Shown: positions 21,205 to 33,602, numbered from the stretch's first letter. The stretch is 64,000 bases of DNA from Bemisia tabaci (GCF_918797505.1 NC_092797.1:25743372-25807371); one strand, 5' to 3'. Numbers and translations: made by a program. Notes: generated by a model not told the origin, from the sequence alone.

Positions 21205-21612
21205 TTATAGTGCTCTTTGGCGCTCTGCGACCCCTAGCCGCCAAAGTCCCCTATCCTCCCAAAGCCCTTTAGGGAGTCGGCAAACCCTCATTTCTTCTGA
21301 AACCCCCTGTCGCCACCCTTTCACTGGGCGTCTCCTTCGTCTGCTCCCAGGAGGAACCCAATCAAACGACCTCTTTGGCAGCCTTTCGTCCGTCATTCTA
21401 TTGACATGACCATACCAGACAAGCTGTCTGGTCAAGACGTCGAATATAATGTCATTTTCGACATTTTTGATCTGACGCTCTCTTTCATTGTGACCCGATC
21501 TCTCCTAGAAATTCCTGCAGACCTCCTCCAGAAATCCATCTCCGTTGCTCTTAGCATCCCCTGTGTCCGCTCCTTCAGCTGCCACACTTCACATCCGACA
21601 ATATATAAGGAA
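21205..21612 (-). pseudogene. Non-LTR retrotransposon reverse transcriptase, C-terminal fragment (broken)
   Basis: The minus strand encodes the very C-terminal tail typical of LINE-type endonuclease/reverse transcriptase polyproteins: VGCEVWQLKERTQ and FWRRSAGISRRDRVT, then after a frameshift near 21455-21465 LVWYGHVNRMTDERLPKR, then PPGSRRRRRPVKGW and a WEDR..W end with a stop at 21205. The catalytic FADD region and endonuclease are absent and the upstream part is cut off at about 21612, so the copy is dead. Which LINE clade it belongs to cannot be decided from this tail alone. Confidence 0.85.
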
Positions 21613-21649
21613 TAAAAAAGTTAACTTTTGGGACACCCTGTGAGTTGCA

Positions 21650-22760
21650 GCGTTGTGAGTGGGTGAAGGGAAGTAGTGGGAAAGGGGTCCTCGACTCTTG
21701 CTCCGAAGTTGTTAGGAGGGAGGGGGAGTGAGGACGCGTGGTGGTGGTGCCGTAAGTGTAACCTCAAACTTAACGAGAGATATCCGATATTCCCGCGATG
21801 ATCTTCGCAGCGGTGTTATCATTATTCATTGAAAATTAGCGCGTGTCTACGGCGCGCCGAGCCGCGACCACGAGTCTCACGCTATTCAAACAATTCTCAT
21901 CTCCTCCCTCCTTATCAACCAACGCACACCGCTGAAACGCAGTCCTCTTGCCGTGGTTAGAACTCGTGCATCTCATTCTGCGCAAATCTTCAAATGAGGT
22001 CTTAGCAGGGTGGCATGAAACGTAAGGAAGAAATGAAAGATTAGAAATTTCAGTGAAATGTTTCATGAAATTTAACGACGCTGTGAAATATTTTATATTT
22101 TTCAGGGAATAGAGTATGCAACCCGCACTCAAACACACAACAATAGAAGAAAGTCACAATTTTTACAGTTCGCGAAACCCGAAAAGGAACCGATATTTTT
22201 CAATATCTTCCATAAATTTCTGAACTTTTATGAAATATTTCACGTGAACTTTTAAAATTTTATTTTTCATGAAATTTTGCCACCCTGGGTTTTAGATTTA
22301 CTTGTTCTTTCCTATCATTAACATGATTGTCAAACATAATTTTTCTATTTTTAAAATATTTTGATTAAAACATAGTTTTTCTATTTTCAAGACGTTTGCG
22401 TCAACTAACTAACGAGGCTCGCCCTCCTCTCATTAATTCAACCCGTGTGAGTATCTAACCGTAAACGCTGCAAGCCTGCAGGGCGTAGTCAACAAACCTC
22501 CTGCAATTTGAATCGCCTTCAATTAACCGAGTAGGCAACAAACTCTCCCTCGTGCTCGAATAGTGGTATTCTCTCCATCATTTACATTTCAAACGCTCTT
22601 TTTTACGAGACGTTCGGGGGTACCTGATGTGATTTTCAAACCTTTGAAATTTTTGAGAAGAATCATGCTGATAGAATAAGGAATCAATGGTTTAGAACTG
22701 ATCCAATACTACACGTGGCTGATGTAATTAATTTTTCGGTAGCTGGAAGATCCTTTCAAA
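21650..22760. other. Gene-free stretch
   Basis: GC-richer at 21650-21780 and AT-rich afterwards. Minus ORF 21836-22138 has no recognised domain. TTTCATGAAATTT-type words recur at 22050-22280 without a clear repeat unit. Confidence 0.5.
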
Positions 22761-22762
22761 TG

Positions 22763-23151
22763 CAGGGTGTCTACTGATACCCTGTCATTCAAACTCCTTG
22801 CTTTTTCAGTACCTTTTCCTTGCTTTCCCAAAAATTCCTTTTTGAGCGAGTCTCAAATACCCTTGCTTTTTCCTTACCTTTTCTTACATCAAACGCATTT
22901 TTAACTATATTCGGATTGGGAAAGTGAAATGATGGAATGACGAAGGAATAAACCGAAATACACGAGGAATCCAACCGGGAAGTTCATGAATGAACAATGC
23001 TCGGAAATTGCACACCCCAAAGGCTACTTTATCTAGAATTTGTCGCAAAAATCTCGAATTTCCGAACCTATTCCGTACTTCCGTACCGCGACCCTCCGAA
23101 ATCCATGCTTTTTCGGTGTGTTCGTACTTTTTCCGTACAGCAGACACCCTG
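22763..23151. mobile_element. A-family element, copy 2
   Basis: 389 bp bounded by CAGGGTGTC and GACACCCTG; the interior has CCTTGCTTTTTC and TTTTCCGTAC words and differs in length from the other copies, so it is a related subfamily. Confidence 0.75.
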
Positions 23152-23755
23152 AAATGAAACGTGCCCTCTTTGGAACCGGACAACTGATTTCATTTCGACC
23201 AATCATCCCTCTCCGCTGCCCTAAATTTTCAACAGATCCATCCGCAAATGACACGGGGGAAAAAAATGAAAACGGCTTTTCCCGAAGCGGAAAACGGGCT
23301 CATTCGTGAAGCGACGGCCAGTCGCGGCTAATTACACACCCGTGCCGTGCTCCAGTTATTCATCAAACTGGGTAGTGGAGGGGAGGGGGGGGGGGAATGG
23401 CGAAGGTCCAGGTCAGCCCTCCCACTCATCCCTGGTGTCCGACGTCTACTCCAAACAGAACGTTTTGGGAGCGATAGGGTAAACATTTTTTCATTAATTG
23501 GATGAATCGTAAACAAAGCGTGTGATGGGGACCGTTCTCCTAAGCTCGTAAATGATGTAATCCGTCACGTTTCTCCGTGAACCGTGTCATTGCTAACCTT
23601 GATTGGCCGATGGAACCAAGTGTGAAACCCCCCCTCCCTCTCCCATCCTTAAACCTTTGAAAGCACTGAAGGAATAAGATACAGGTTGCGATATTCGAGG
23701 TTTAAAAATTCTGAGGGGTTTTGACGGGAGTATTGTAATGAAGTAGAGTTTCGAT
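23152..23755. other. GC-richer single-copy stretch
   Basis: No repeat match; includes CGGCTAATTACACACC and a G run near 23380-23395. Possible regulatory DNA, but no direct evidence. Confidence 0.4.
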
Positions 23756-23920
23756 CAGTGGCGAGGTGCGAATGATCGATTATCGATAATTTCCCCATTT
23801 GAAGCTACGGAAAAGAATCGAATTTTAAAGTGTTCGTCGCGAACGACCTATTTATCGATCCTTTTCCGTTGGTTTAAATGACAGACCAATCCATATATCG
23901 CAAGGCACGCCACGCCACTG
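23756..23920. mobile_element. D-family hAT-like MITE, copy 3
   Basis: Diverged left end CAGTGGCGAGG, intact right end CACGCCACGCCACTG; flanked by perfect 8-bp duplications GTTTCGAT (23748-23755 and 23921-23928). Confidence 0.9.
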
Positions 23921-23929
23921 GTTTCGATT

Positions 23930-26900
23930 AGCTATTGTCTTCCGATTCGATTAATGAATCGAAAATTAAAAACTGCTCAGTTTCCAGGTAAATTTAAAAA
24001 AAATCGGCATGAAATTTTTAACAATTCAAGCGGGAAACAAACAGAAATAATTATGACGAAATTTGCTTAATGATCACCGAAATTGTTCAGCGCACATGAG
24101 TTTTGATCCTCTAAATCAGCACAAATGCTGATTTACAACTGGGAACCCTTTCTCACCCACGTTGTAATGTCATGCAGAGTTTTCTTGTGCTCTCGTCGTG
24201 ATTATTGGGCTGTTTTACCCTATTTCCTTATTTATCTATTTCTTCATCTGTGCCTCCTATTTGCAATATATCCACTTCACAGCGATAAACCATGAAAACC
24301 TTAATTTTGATTTTTTCGCGAGTCAAATAAGATCCCGATAAAAAATCTCAGGGCCGATTTAGGAATAGCCATGTTCTCTTTGAAAAGAAATGTATTCAAT
24401 TCTCAACTAGATGCCACATAAATGTCACACACATGACCCAGTAAGAATACACAATACGTATAATCTTACCAAAGGAAGAACAAACTTGTACTACCGAAGT
24501 TCCTGAGCAGCGAGTCGAAAATGTAAGACACAAATTAAATCACGACTTTAATGTTTACTCTCCATCAGCGTGTGAAGTTTGTTCCAAGCGGAAAAAGTGT
24601 TTTAGCGTTATAGTAACTTTTGGGAAGTGTAAATGTTATAAAAACACCGGCGCAATCAATAGGAGAGCACGGTTGTATCTGTCAGGGGCAGTTTCCCTCA
24701 GCAAAGGGTCCATTGCAAGCATCAGCTTTGACACGCACAATCATCCGAATAACAGACTTGGAAAATATGAGCCTCAAACCCTCCCCTAAATCTTCGATCG
24801 CTTCGTTTTCTTTAAAACGAACTCGAGTGTCAATATAATCATGTCAAAATTTACTCGATGCGACGATTTCTACGCCCAAGGCTAACTTTTTGATCTGGAA
24901 GTGGAATTTTTAAGGAAATATTTATCTCCACCATTTTCTATACGGAGCGAGTTTTTTTCTCTTTTCCGAACCGAATCGAATGGAGCTGTATTTTTTCAAG
25001 CCAGTCAGGGGCGTGAATCGAAAGGGGAGGTACCTATTGACGAATGAGTTCGAGGACCTCGCCGCCTTTGGAAGGACAGGTTAGTGGGTCAGTAGGAACA
25101 CACAAAGTCAACGTAGGAAAACGCAACATCGATCCTATTTCACCTTTCTTCGTTCTTGTAAATGACCGGGAAGATTTATGAGACCCCACGTTAGAATGAT
25201 AGACTGATCGAATCAAGACCTCTTCCAACACTGCCGTACTACACAAGAGAATCGCGGTACACCATTTAACTTTTGCGAGTTTTTCTTTGCCGGAAAAAGT
25301 CATGCAAAGGTATCCTTATCATTCTGCTTGAACGGGAACACAAGCTTGTAATACAATGCGGGTAATATCTGGTGTGGTTGATAAATTTTACTCTGCCGTC
25401 AACAATCGGAGAGAAGTTACTAGGAAATGTTACTATCAAACTTTAAATTTCATTATTTTGCTGAAAATCTCGACTACACCGATGTTTTTACCAGCAAGTT
25501 AGGATGAGAAGGAGGAGAAGAAACTTTTTTTCACTACATATTGTGTTTCAAATCATCTTGACTTCTTAAAAATGATTTCGAGTAAGGCCGCGCATAACGC
25601 GGGGCATGGCCTTACAGCAGACCATTCAAATGAGGACAGCTCTCAGTAAACAAATTTCTTCCAGAAGAAACATTTTCTTTAAGTCTTTAGCCATTTTAGT
25701 AAAACTGATAGGGTCAAACGGACCACAAAATTGAAAATTTGAAATATAAAAGGGAATAGTTTTTTATCCATCTCATAGGAAAGCTTGAGTTTTGCTCTTA
25801 AGATACCTTGACAAGTACTTCCATGCCCAAAATCCTCATCAGAGAAAAATCGGTTAATTTCTTGTTAGAAAATCTCAAGCAGTCCAAGAATATTCATGAT
25901 GAAATTCCAGAAGTCAAGTACCTGTTCCTACCACCCTGTTCCTCGCTTTTGAAACATGCACATTACCCTCTGAAGTAACATTCATCCTAGGAAAACAAAC
26001 TGTTCAGACGCGTACACTGCTCTGCTCTGCGGCAGACTACCTGAGAAAAACTCGAAAAAGCCGGATTAGAACATCGCAGTTCTTGCTCAGTACGTCAGAT
26101 CAGAGCAGTGCTTTTTCTCGGAAAGAGCTCTAAGGACCTCGTATATGCATTCCTTCTAACAAGATCAATAAAGATAGCTTGCAGCCTGTGCCTCTACCTC
26201 CGCCTCTGTGCCAGCATGACTTGATCCGCATCAGAGGTTACCACCGAGTGTGGCTGAATAAGACCACTGAGTAGCTACATTATAAAACTGCTAAAATTGT
26301 TTAGAAAACATAGCTTTGAGGAAGGAACACAAATAATAAGCAAAATAGGCAAAACACTGATGTACAAAAATGGTTTTCTTTCATTTAGGAGTATGAACGA
26401 AAAGTATTTTTTGCAATTTAACACTTAGTTGTTAAAACAGCACCTTGAATTTTTTCGTTTTTTCGAGGAGGAAGTTTTCCTCCCAGAAACATTGCTACTC
26501 TTTGAATGTTTTTCATCAACCCAATCGTTTTAATTTATATGGTTCCTGAATTAAGAAGAGTATTTTCTTCGGGGTTTTAATACCTATTTATTTAATTTAT
26601 TTCGGGTTTTAATCGCGTCATACGAAGAAAAGCACATTTTAGACATTTTGTCAGCTTGGAGCAAAAAAAGCTCCTTAATATATTTCCACCCTCGCCTCGT
26701 GCGGACGTGTATTTACACAATTGGGATTACGACCAAAGATGATGGAGCAATATCGCCCACCTGCGAACTGACAATTTTCCGGGACGAAAAGAAAGTTTCC
26801 CCATTTTTGTAATTTTCAGGTTAGATCTGCAATTTTTTCATACATTACATTAATCATGCGCTTCAATGAAGAATTGGGAAAAACTAAAAACACCAGCTCG

Positions 26901-27160
26901 CGTATTTTATACCATCGAATGCGGGATAGTCGCTAACTCATTTTCGCCAAAATCGTCAGTTAGGCGGTATTGTTCTGTTCCTTAGCCCCCGATATGGATA
27001 AACTCGTGTGTCGCTTAGTGCCGATCAATTTTTCCTTTGTGTGTCTGTGTACCCGTTGTAATTGTTTTCGCAAGGACGTTCCGGTAATGAAGCATGTTCG
27101 ACCTCGTCTGCTCACCGATTGCCACATAGTCCGCCTCGCGCCTGTCCCTCCTCATTACCC
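23930..27160. other. 3.2-kb gene-free stretch
   Basis: The longest interval with neither gene nor window-internal repeat. Mostly AT-rich. Small ORFs at 24620-24838 (plus) and 25034-25303 (minus) have no family I recognise. Could be unique intergenic or intronic DNA. Confidence 0.5.
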
Positions 27161-27167
27161 ACACAAA

Positions 27168-27413
27168 TGCCAAGGAAAAACGCCGTATGAACATTCGAGA
27201 GTTGTCAAATTTCCCCGAATAAAACATGTATTCTTGAGGAAAGTTGTGCATATTTTTCCTTGAAATTTTCAGATGTTTTAGATTAAATCGTGAACAAAAT
27301 TTACCGAAAAACTCGAGAAAAAATATTCACAATTTGCTCAGAAACTACGGGTTTTCTTATAGGAAATATGGCAACATCTGAAGGCTCATACGACGTTTTT
27401 CCTTAGCACAGCA
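27168..27413. mobile_element. C-family MITE, copy 1
   Basis: About 250 bp; left arm CCAAGGAAAAACGCCGTATG with ACATTCGAGAGTTG, right arm CATACGACGTTTTTCCTTAG. The B element is inserted just beyond its right end. Confidence 0.8.
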
Positions 27414-27427
27414 GAGCAGGAATCACG

Positions 27428-27839
27428 CACTGAAAAAAAATTCTCGGCGTTTTTACCACGGTCCGTTGGTGCCTTTACCATCCCACTTTTTTACCAATTA
27501 TTGGTAATTTTACCAAGACAGACTGGTAAACTTACTTAAAAACCGGTATTTTTACTGTTTTTTTTAGGTAAGAATACCACTTTTATTAGTAATCTATTCC
27601 CGGTAACTTTGCCATTTTATCTCGGTGATTCTACCACAGTCGATAAAAATATTGGCGTTTTTACCAAGGTCCAGTAAAATTACCGGGAAAGTTCAATAAT
27701 TTTACCGAGATTTCTCGGTAAAATTACCAATTCCATAAATGGTAATTTTACCAAGAAAAAACTGGGATCAAATAGAACCCTGAATTCTTGGTAATTTTAT
27801 CCTTTTCTCAGTAAACACACCGAGATTTTTTTTTCGGTG
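27428..27839. mobile_element. B-family MITE, copy 2 (412 bp)
   Basis: CACTGAAAAAAAATTCTCGG...CCGAGATTTTTTTTTCGGTG, same interior as 6675-7087. The 16-nt sequence CAGAGCAGGAATCACG lies directly on both sides (27412-27427 and 27840-27855). Confidence 0.85.
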
Positions 27840-27855
27840 CAGAGCAGGAATCACG

Positions 27856-28238
27856 TCGCGGCGGCCAACTTCCCATTCGGCTGTCCGACTCGGAGAGCGA
27901 AGAAAGGAGATCTGGCACCGAGGCATTTCGTAATTCATCAAAGGCGAGATTAACATTTTCATCGATGTGACAAGTTGAGGGCGAGCCACAGGCCCCCAGG
28001 GATTCGCGACGAGCCGCACCGCGACGATAAACCACCGGGATGAGATGACTCCCCCCTTCCACCCCCCCCCCCCCCTCGTGCCTGCCTCCCTCTAACACCT
28101 CCTCGATTCCAGGACTGATTGACGAGAGTGAAATTTTCGATTAAGTCTCACTCAAAGTCCCATCCGATCGGTCTTGGCGAAAAACTCGTGCTCGCGTCGA
28201 GTCACAGACAGAAAAAATTAGATGCGCACGCCGCGCCG
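27856..28238. other. GC-richer stretch
   Basis: No repeat match; C run near 28062-28075. Minus ORFs here have no domain and cross the C run. Confidence 0.4.
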
Positions 28239-28703
28239 CACAGTGGATTGAGTCAATAGGGGACACTGGAAAAAAAAAAAACACATTGGATCTAGAGTCC
28301 AGACTCTTAAAAACATCGACAAGATAAAATACTCTCGATTCAATCAGATTTAAGCTTAAATCAAGAACCAAGCCTCTTAATTTGAGCGGATTTCCTTTTG
28401 ATTTAAGCTTAAATCTGATTTATCAAGAGTCCTTTTTCTTGGCAATGTTTTCAAGAGTCTGGACTCTAGATCCAATGTGTTTTTTTTCCAGTGGAGGTCG
28501 GACAAAATTTGGAAACTTCAAGCGCTTGTAACTCCGTTTATACAATACTTTGAGGTTCTAATAGTGGTTTTATCGTTTTTCTCATGAAATTTTCTTCAAA
28601 GAACACCCCTTAAAGTTCTAAACGTGACGAAATAACCGTCAAAATTTGCAGCTTTAGTCAAAAATGTCATGTCCGACCTCTCTAATTGACTCGATTCATT
28701 GTG
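28239..28703. repeat. M-family element, copy 2, interrupted by L
   Basis: Outer termini CACAGTGGATTGAGTCAAT and TTGACTCGATTCATTGTG. The L element occupies 28264-28493; M sequence (GGTCGGACAAAATTTGG) resumes after it. Confidence 0.8.
28264..28493. mobile_element. L fold-back MITE nested in M
   Basis: 230 bp, CACTGG plus an A run then ACACATTGGATCTAGAGTCC on the left, its complement ending CCAGTG on the right; the interior also pairs (GATTTAAGCTTAAATC twice). Flanked by GA on both sides, a possible 2-bp duplication. End structure resembles families B and K. Confidence 0.8.
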
Positions 28704-28733
28704 CCGCGGGAAAACCCTGTTTTGAATGCTTTC

Positions 28734-28980
28734 GTGCTGAGGAAGGACGCCGTACGAACATTCGAGAGTCGTCGAATTTCCCTTGATAAAACATGTATTC
28801 TTAATGACATTTACTAATATTTTTTCTTGAAATTTTCAGATATTTTAGATTAAATTGTGTACGAAATTGTCTGATAATTTTGGGGGAAAATATTTACAAT
28901 TTTCCCATTAAATTCTGTTTTTATCGAATCAGGTTCGGCATCGTCTGGAAGCTCATATGGCGTTCTTCCTTAGCACGGCA
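28734..28980. mobile_element. C-family MITE, copy 2
   Basis: GTGCTGAGGAAGGACGCCGT ... CATATGGCGTTCTTCCTTAG then CACGGCA. Confidence 0.8.
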
Positions 28981-29027
28981 GAATGAACCTAACCCATCCA
29001 GCAAGAATCACGGATTAAAGGGCGAGG

Positions 29028-29185
29028 GGTTGTTGGATGATATGGGCATTCCCAATCATTTGTGGTAGTAACCCAATTAAGTGTGGTAACACTTCAATAA
29101 ATTAGGTTACTAACCCTGTTGTTGCGGCACTACCACAATTAATGGGAAATGTCCATATCATCCGACAAATTGATAGCAAACCCAG
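29028..29185. repeat. P-family repeat, copy 3
   Basis: GTTGTTGGATGATATGGGCA on the left and ATGTCCATATCATCCGAC on the right form inverted ends; the interior has AATTAGGTTACTAAC. Related to 15546-15726. Confidence 0.65.
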
Positions 29186-29640
29186 GTAACAATGAAAATG
29201 TTACGGGTCAAATGTTATGAATTACAGTTTATTTGATTCTTATTTTCCTGTGGAGAATGGTGGCTTGTTACACTTGATTCCATTGTCGGTCTAAGAAAAA
29301 ATAATCCATGATGTAAGTCGTTTATTCTTATTATTTATTTGAAAAAAAAATTATAAAAAACCTGAGATTACTGAAGCCGGCATGGACACATTTTTATAAC
29401 GAGGATGACAATATTCGTCGCTTATGAAGCCACCAAAAAACTTGGCCAAAACGTGATGTACTGCTGCCCAGAACGCAACACTGGTGCTCGAAAAAGCAAC
29501 GCACAATACGCATTTACGGAAAAAATGAAAAACCAAGAAAAAAATCGCACGCTTCTTTGCAAAAATCGGCGGTATACAAAGCATGGAATTGATTTATGAA
29601 AGAGTTAAGGAAATGCAGCTCGGAGTGCCAAATTTTGGAT
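29186..29640. other. Gene-free stretch
   Basis: AT-rich; opposed short ORFs at 29351-29599 have no recognised family. Confidence 0.45.
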
Positions 29641-29646
29641 ACTGCC

Positions 29647-30394
29647 AGAGACAAGAGACCCTCCACTGGCCTCCTGGCGACAGGTGGAAGCTTTTACTTT
29701 CGTGGATTCAACAGTTATTTATGGACAATTACAAGGGAGCAACAGTCATCACCCTAATTTCGGCTGTTAACCTACCTACATGGTGTATGGTGAAACAAAA
29801 CTGCCGGGACGTTTCACGGGATTTTTCCCAAGTTTGAATCGCAGGAATGAAACTTCTGGGATTTTTTCCCGTTACAAAACACAACCAAACGTCTTCTCAT
29901 TCTTTTAAAATCATTCCTGGGATTCCACAAGGAATTGGAATTGGTTTAGTTAGTACTGTATATTGTAATCTTCCGTCACATTCTTACGGCACAATGATAC
30001 AACTATTTGAACTCTCCGGAATGCGTGAGGTATCACGCCGCATTTGAAGGCGTTTTCAGAACAGCCAAGTTCCGATACCCGGATTATCGTTTTGCAAAGT
30101 TCTTATTTTTATGTTTTATTTTCTACCACTTGTTTATTTTTAATCCTCGTATAAAAACCACCCATTTGCTAAGTACAATTCTAGCTAGAGCGCACTTCAG
30201 CTCTGCATTCACCACTGCAAAAATGTCAAAGGAAATCGACAAGCCCAGCGTGTATGGAGGCTATTTCAATTATTAGTATTGACTAACTCAATATTTTTCC
30301 CAACTTCGCAAGTGAGATTTTTCCCTGGTCAAGTCCCATGAAACGTCCCATGAAGACAAGATCCTAGATACTAGTTAAGAGTCTCTTGTCTCTG
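29647..30394. repeat. O-family fold-back, copy 2
   Basis: Ends CAGAGACAAGAGACCCTCC and AGAGTCTCTTGTCTCTG are inverted; inner GGGACGTTTCACGGGATTTT pairs with a segment near 30310-30350. Holds an S-like core at 29993-30050 (ATGATACAACTATTTGAAC), apparently a secondary insertion. Confidence 0.65.
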
Positions 30395-30557
30395 AATACT
30401 ACTAATAACAGAAAAAAGGAGACATTCCCCAAAAAATCACCGGGGGAAAATAGGAAAAACAGTTAGGAGAACCATGGGCCAAGCTTCGGGCGCTGGAGAG
30501 CGTGACGAAACCGGGCGTCCCCTCGAGGAGTCGAAGCATACCAAATTCGTCACCCCC

Positions 30558-30659
30558 CTGACGTAAGGGCGTATCTCAATTTCCATTTGATCCCTGTTTT
30601 ACACATAAATACATGCTTTCTAGGGCTCATGCGCGAATTGAGATACGCCCTTACGTCAG
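30558..30659. repeat. Q palindrome, 102 bp
   Basis: CTGACGTAAGGGCGTATCTC and the exact complement at the right end, with AATT continuing the arms. The surrounding AATTCGTC / GACGAATT also pair imperfectly. Confidence 0.75.
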
Positions 30660-30799
30660 AGGAACGACGAATTGGGGAGCACGTCGTAGTCTCCCTCGTA
30701 ATCCAGGCACGTGAGAGCAGATTCTACTTCCGTTCAAATAAGGCGAGGGAGGTGAAAAAGAAGAAGGAAAAGAAAAGGAGCAAAGCAACATGAGGTGTT

Positions 30800-32000
30800 G
30801 GTATCTCGCGTTCATGCGCCTCTCTCCCTCACGTGTCTTTTTTTTGTCGTAGCTGAAATATCAATCGATTTCGTTATTGATACATTCTAGTTTATCTGGG
30901 TTAGGAGTTTTCCAAGGGAACGTAGAGGACGCCGAGAGGAGATGGGAGAAAAGGAGGGAGGGATGGGAGTGGTGGTAGGAGGGGCGGGAAAAATCATTAA
31001 CCTAGGGCACTAGATAATCGAAATATGGCCCCGCGAAGAAGGCGTTCTCAGTTAGAGTCGCGCCAACTAAATCCGAAGCAAGGACGCGGCGATGTTGAAT
31101 ACTAGCGCCTGTATGCAACTATTTCATCTTGAGAGTTGTCTGTGTTGTATGGAAAAAAATGAAGGCGCTTCGGTTTTCCTTTCCCAAAGCAACAATATGC
31201 ACGGGTTTGTTTATAAGCAATTTTTAAAGATAATAGAGAAAGTGTTAACTTTGATTCAGAATCTTCTTCATGTTACGATTTTATTGTTTCATTTCATTCA
31301 CCTTAGCCCTTTGTATCCTGGTGGTAGACATTTGTAACACCAATTAAACAAAAAAAAAAAAAAAAACTTCAAATTCAAGAAGGCTTCCAATGTTTCTTTA
31401 ATTTCTATTTTCACAAAGGCATATATATAGTGTACCTCGCGGAGACATTATTGGTTATGCACGTTTCGAAATTTTACGTTTGTTTTATATTACTTCCTCA
31501 TTTAGTATCAATGATGAGGCCAAGAAATTGGAATAAAAGAACTAGAACTACGTGCTTTGAAGTCTACACAAACTCTCAAGTTTGGGGTATTTGATAAACA
31601 AAGATTTGTTTCACGACTGCAGGATTTTTTTACTAAGTTTTTTTATTTACATTAAATGAATTTATACATTTCTAGAGACTTCGAATTGATTCAGTAGTTT
31701 GTTTTTTACAAACTGCATGACGAACTTAAAGACGTCAGATCATGAGACAGCTCCGCTGATATAGGATTAATTCGCTAGAAAATGAAATCACCATAGTAAT
31801 GAGAGAGATGTTGAGAATTACGCTGTTCAGAATTTACAAGAAGTTCCAGTGATTTTGGATCAAACATCGTAAATAGAAAACCTCGCATTGTAACACGTTG
31901 AAGCATTAGTTGTGAATGATTCCGATCGTGTTTTTTGGTTTTAAAAGGTAAAGAGGCGAGTTGTTCCGCGGTTTGATGTTCGAGCTCACAGATAACGAAC
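30800..32000. other. Gene-free stretch
   Basis: Contains an S-like core (31093-31165, GCAACTATTTCATCTTG... GAAGGCGCTTCGG) and a poly-A run near 31351-31368. No gene seen. Confidence 0.45.
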
Positions 32001-32520
32001 GAAAATGCACAAAGCGCGGAAATTAGAGGAATCCGATTCGGGCGTTTCCATCGGTGAAATACGCGAGTTTAGTGCGACGACATAAATCATGGGAGGCTAA
32101 TTAGAGTCGCGGTCCAATCTTTGGCTCGAGGAGTCATCTGCCGCGGGACTATTACTCGTGACTCGATATGAATAACTGCAATTGCGATAGAGGGCGCTCG
32201 CGGCAGTGACTCGGCGTGGTCAATGTATCGAGAAGGGAGTCGAAGGGCAGCGCGCCAATCCGCCGACTGATTTATCGTCAAAACGACGTCATAATCGCGT
32301 ATTTATGACCGCCACCTCGCCAGCCAACCGCCCGCTCTCCATTTCCACCTATCTGCCGATTGGGATTGTTACAGCCGGCTCCGCTGCAACTCATGATCTC
32401 GACTCCTCGTTGCGGCTTCGCCCGGGAGCGGGACTGTCGTTTGCGCTCGCCCTGAAGGCTCCAAGCGCCTCGAGAACCTATAAATGCACGGACATGTCGG
32501 TAATTTTGAGGTTAGATGAT
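32000..32520. other. Mixed GC single-copy stretch, possible regulatory DNA
   Basis: Not shared with any repeat in the window. Contains homeobox-like cores (GGCTAATTAGAG) and CATAAATCATGG. A 137-codon plus ORF (32206-32619) has no recognised domain and runs into the T element, so it is not called as a gene. Function is inference only. Confidence 0.3.
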
Positions 32521-32577
32521 GGAGCTCTTGGGCCCGGAAGGGTAGCCAATCTACGAATTCAAATTATCCACAGTAAT

Positions 32578-32833
32578 TGGATTGCATTTTGTAAAAAGGA
32601 ACATAGAGCATTTCGATGAGGGAAGGATTGTGCAGCTTGCATCCTTTGCAATATAATTACTGAAATCATGCAACAAATTAATTTTACAACGGTAATTTTC
32701 GTTTTGACTTTATATTTTACTGAGAGTAAAGATAAAACTTGCTTAAATGATCAGTGTTTATTTGCGAGGTAAAAAAAGTTGCAAAATCTTAGCGACGAAG
32801 GAATGCTCTTGGTTCCTTTTTGCAAAATTCAAG
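32578..32833. repeat. T-family fold-back, copy 2
   Basis: GGATTGCATTTTGTAAAAAG ... CTTGGTTCCTTTTTGCAAAA; the interior closely matches copy 3 at 42864-43116. Confidence 0.8.
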
Positions 32834-32847
32834 CTAATTCATTCATA

Positions 32848-32983
32848 CAATTGGACGTACCTACTTATGTCGAACGAAATTATGTGCATTATGACGTATG
32901 CCCTGTTATGCACATATTCTTATGGATCTCAGGGCTCATGTCTGAATGCACATAATTCCGTTTGGCAGGAATACGTCCAATTG
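32848..32983. repeat. J palindrome, copy 1 (136 bp)
   Basis: CAATTGGACGTACCTACTTA and the right end GGAATACGTCCAATTG are inverted; inner AATTATGTGCATTATGACGT pairs with TGAATGCACATAATT. The same core sits at the centre of the palindromes near 45.8 and 50.8 kb. Confidence 0.8.
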
Positions 32984-33602
32984 TTACGACCAGTCGTGGG
33001 TGAAGCATGTGTTTGACTTAGTTTTTGCATTTTACTCCTTTCAGAGTAACACTCATTAACATTCTTGGCCATCTTGGGTTGATACTGGTATCTGAAGATA
33101 GACAGTGACATTTTTCATTTTCAAAGGCTGGCTATCCTTTTGTGTACTAAGAGCTCCATAATTTGAAATGTCCGTACTCTTTCGATGTAGGTACTTTACA
33201 CGCGCCGAGACACCCTAGTCTGCCAGGAAAAGGCACAGTGTGTAGAGGAAAAATAGGCTCTTACTGAAAGTCGTTATATTTTCAATTCTTACTTTGGGTG
33301 TTTCGAAGAGCAATATCATGTCAAAATTTTAACGAGAAAATAAATATAAACGTGTGAAAAATGAAGAACATGAGACCGATCCAAAAGGTGCCGAGTAATC
33401 AGGCCAAGGTTGGATTCAATTTTATTTAAAACCTAATCATCAACACTGCGTGCTTATGCAAACTGAGTAATAATTATAGAGAGGTAAATCCACTCGGTAA
33501 GAGGGTAGTTCACTTCGGAAAGAGCACAAAAATTGAGGTTATCACTCCCCACGAGGAGGGGGTTGAAACGACCCTAAAACGTCCCAGACTTTACGTTATG
33601 TT

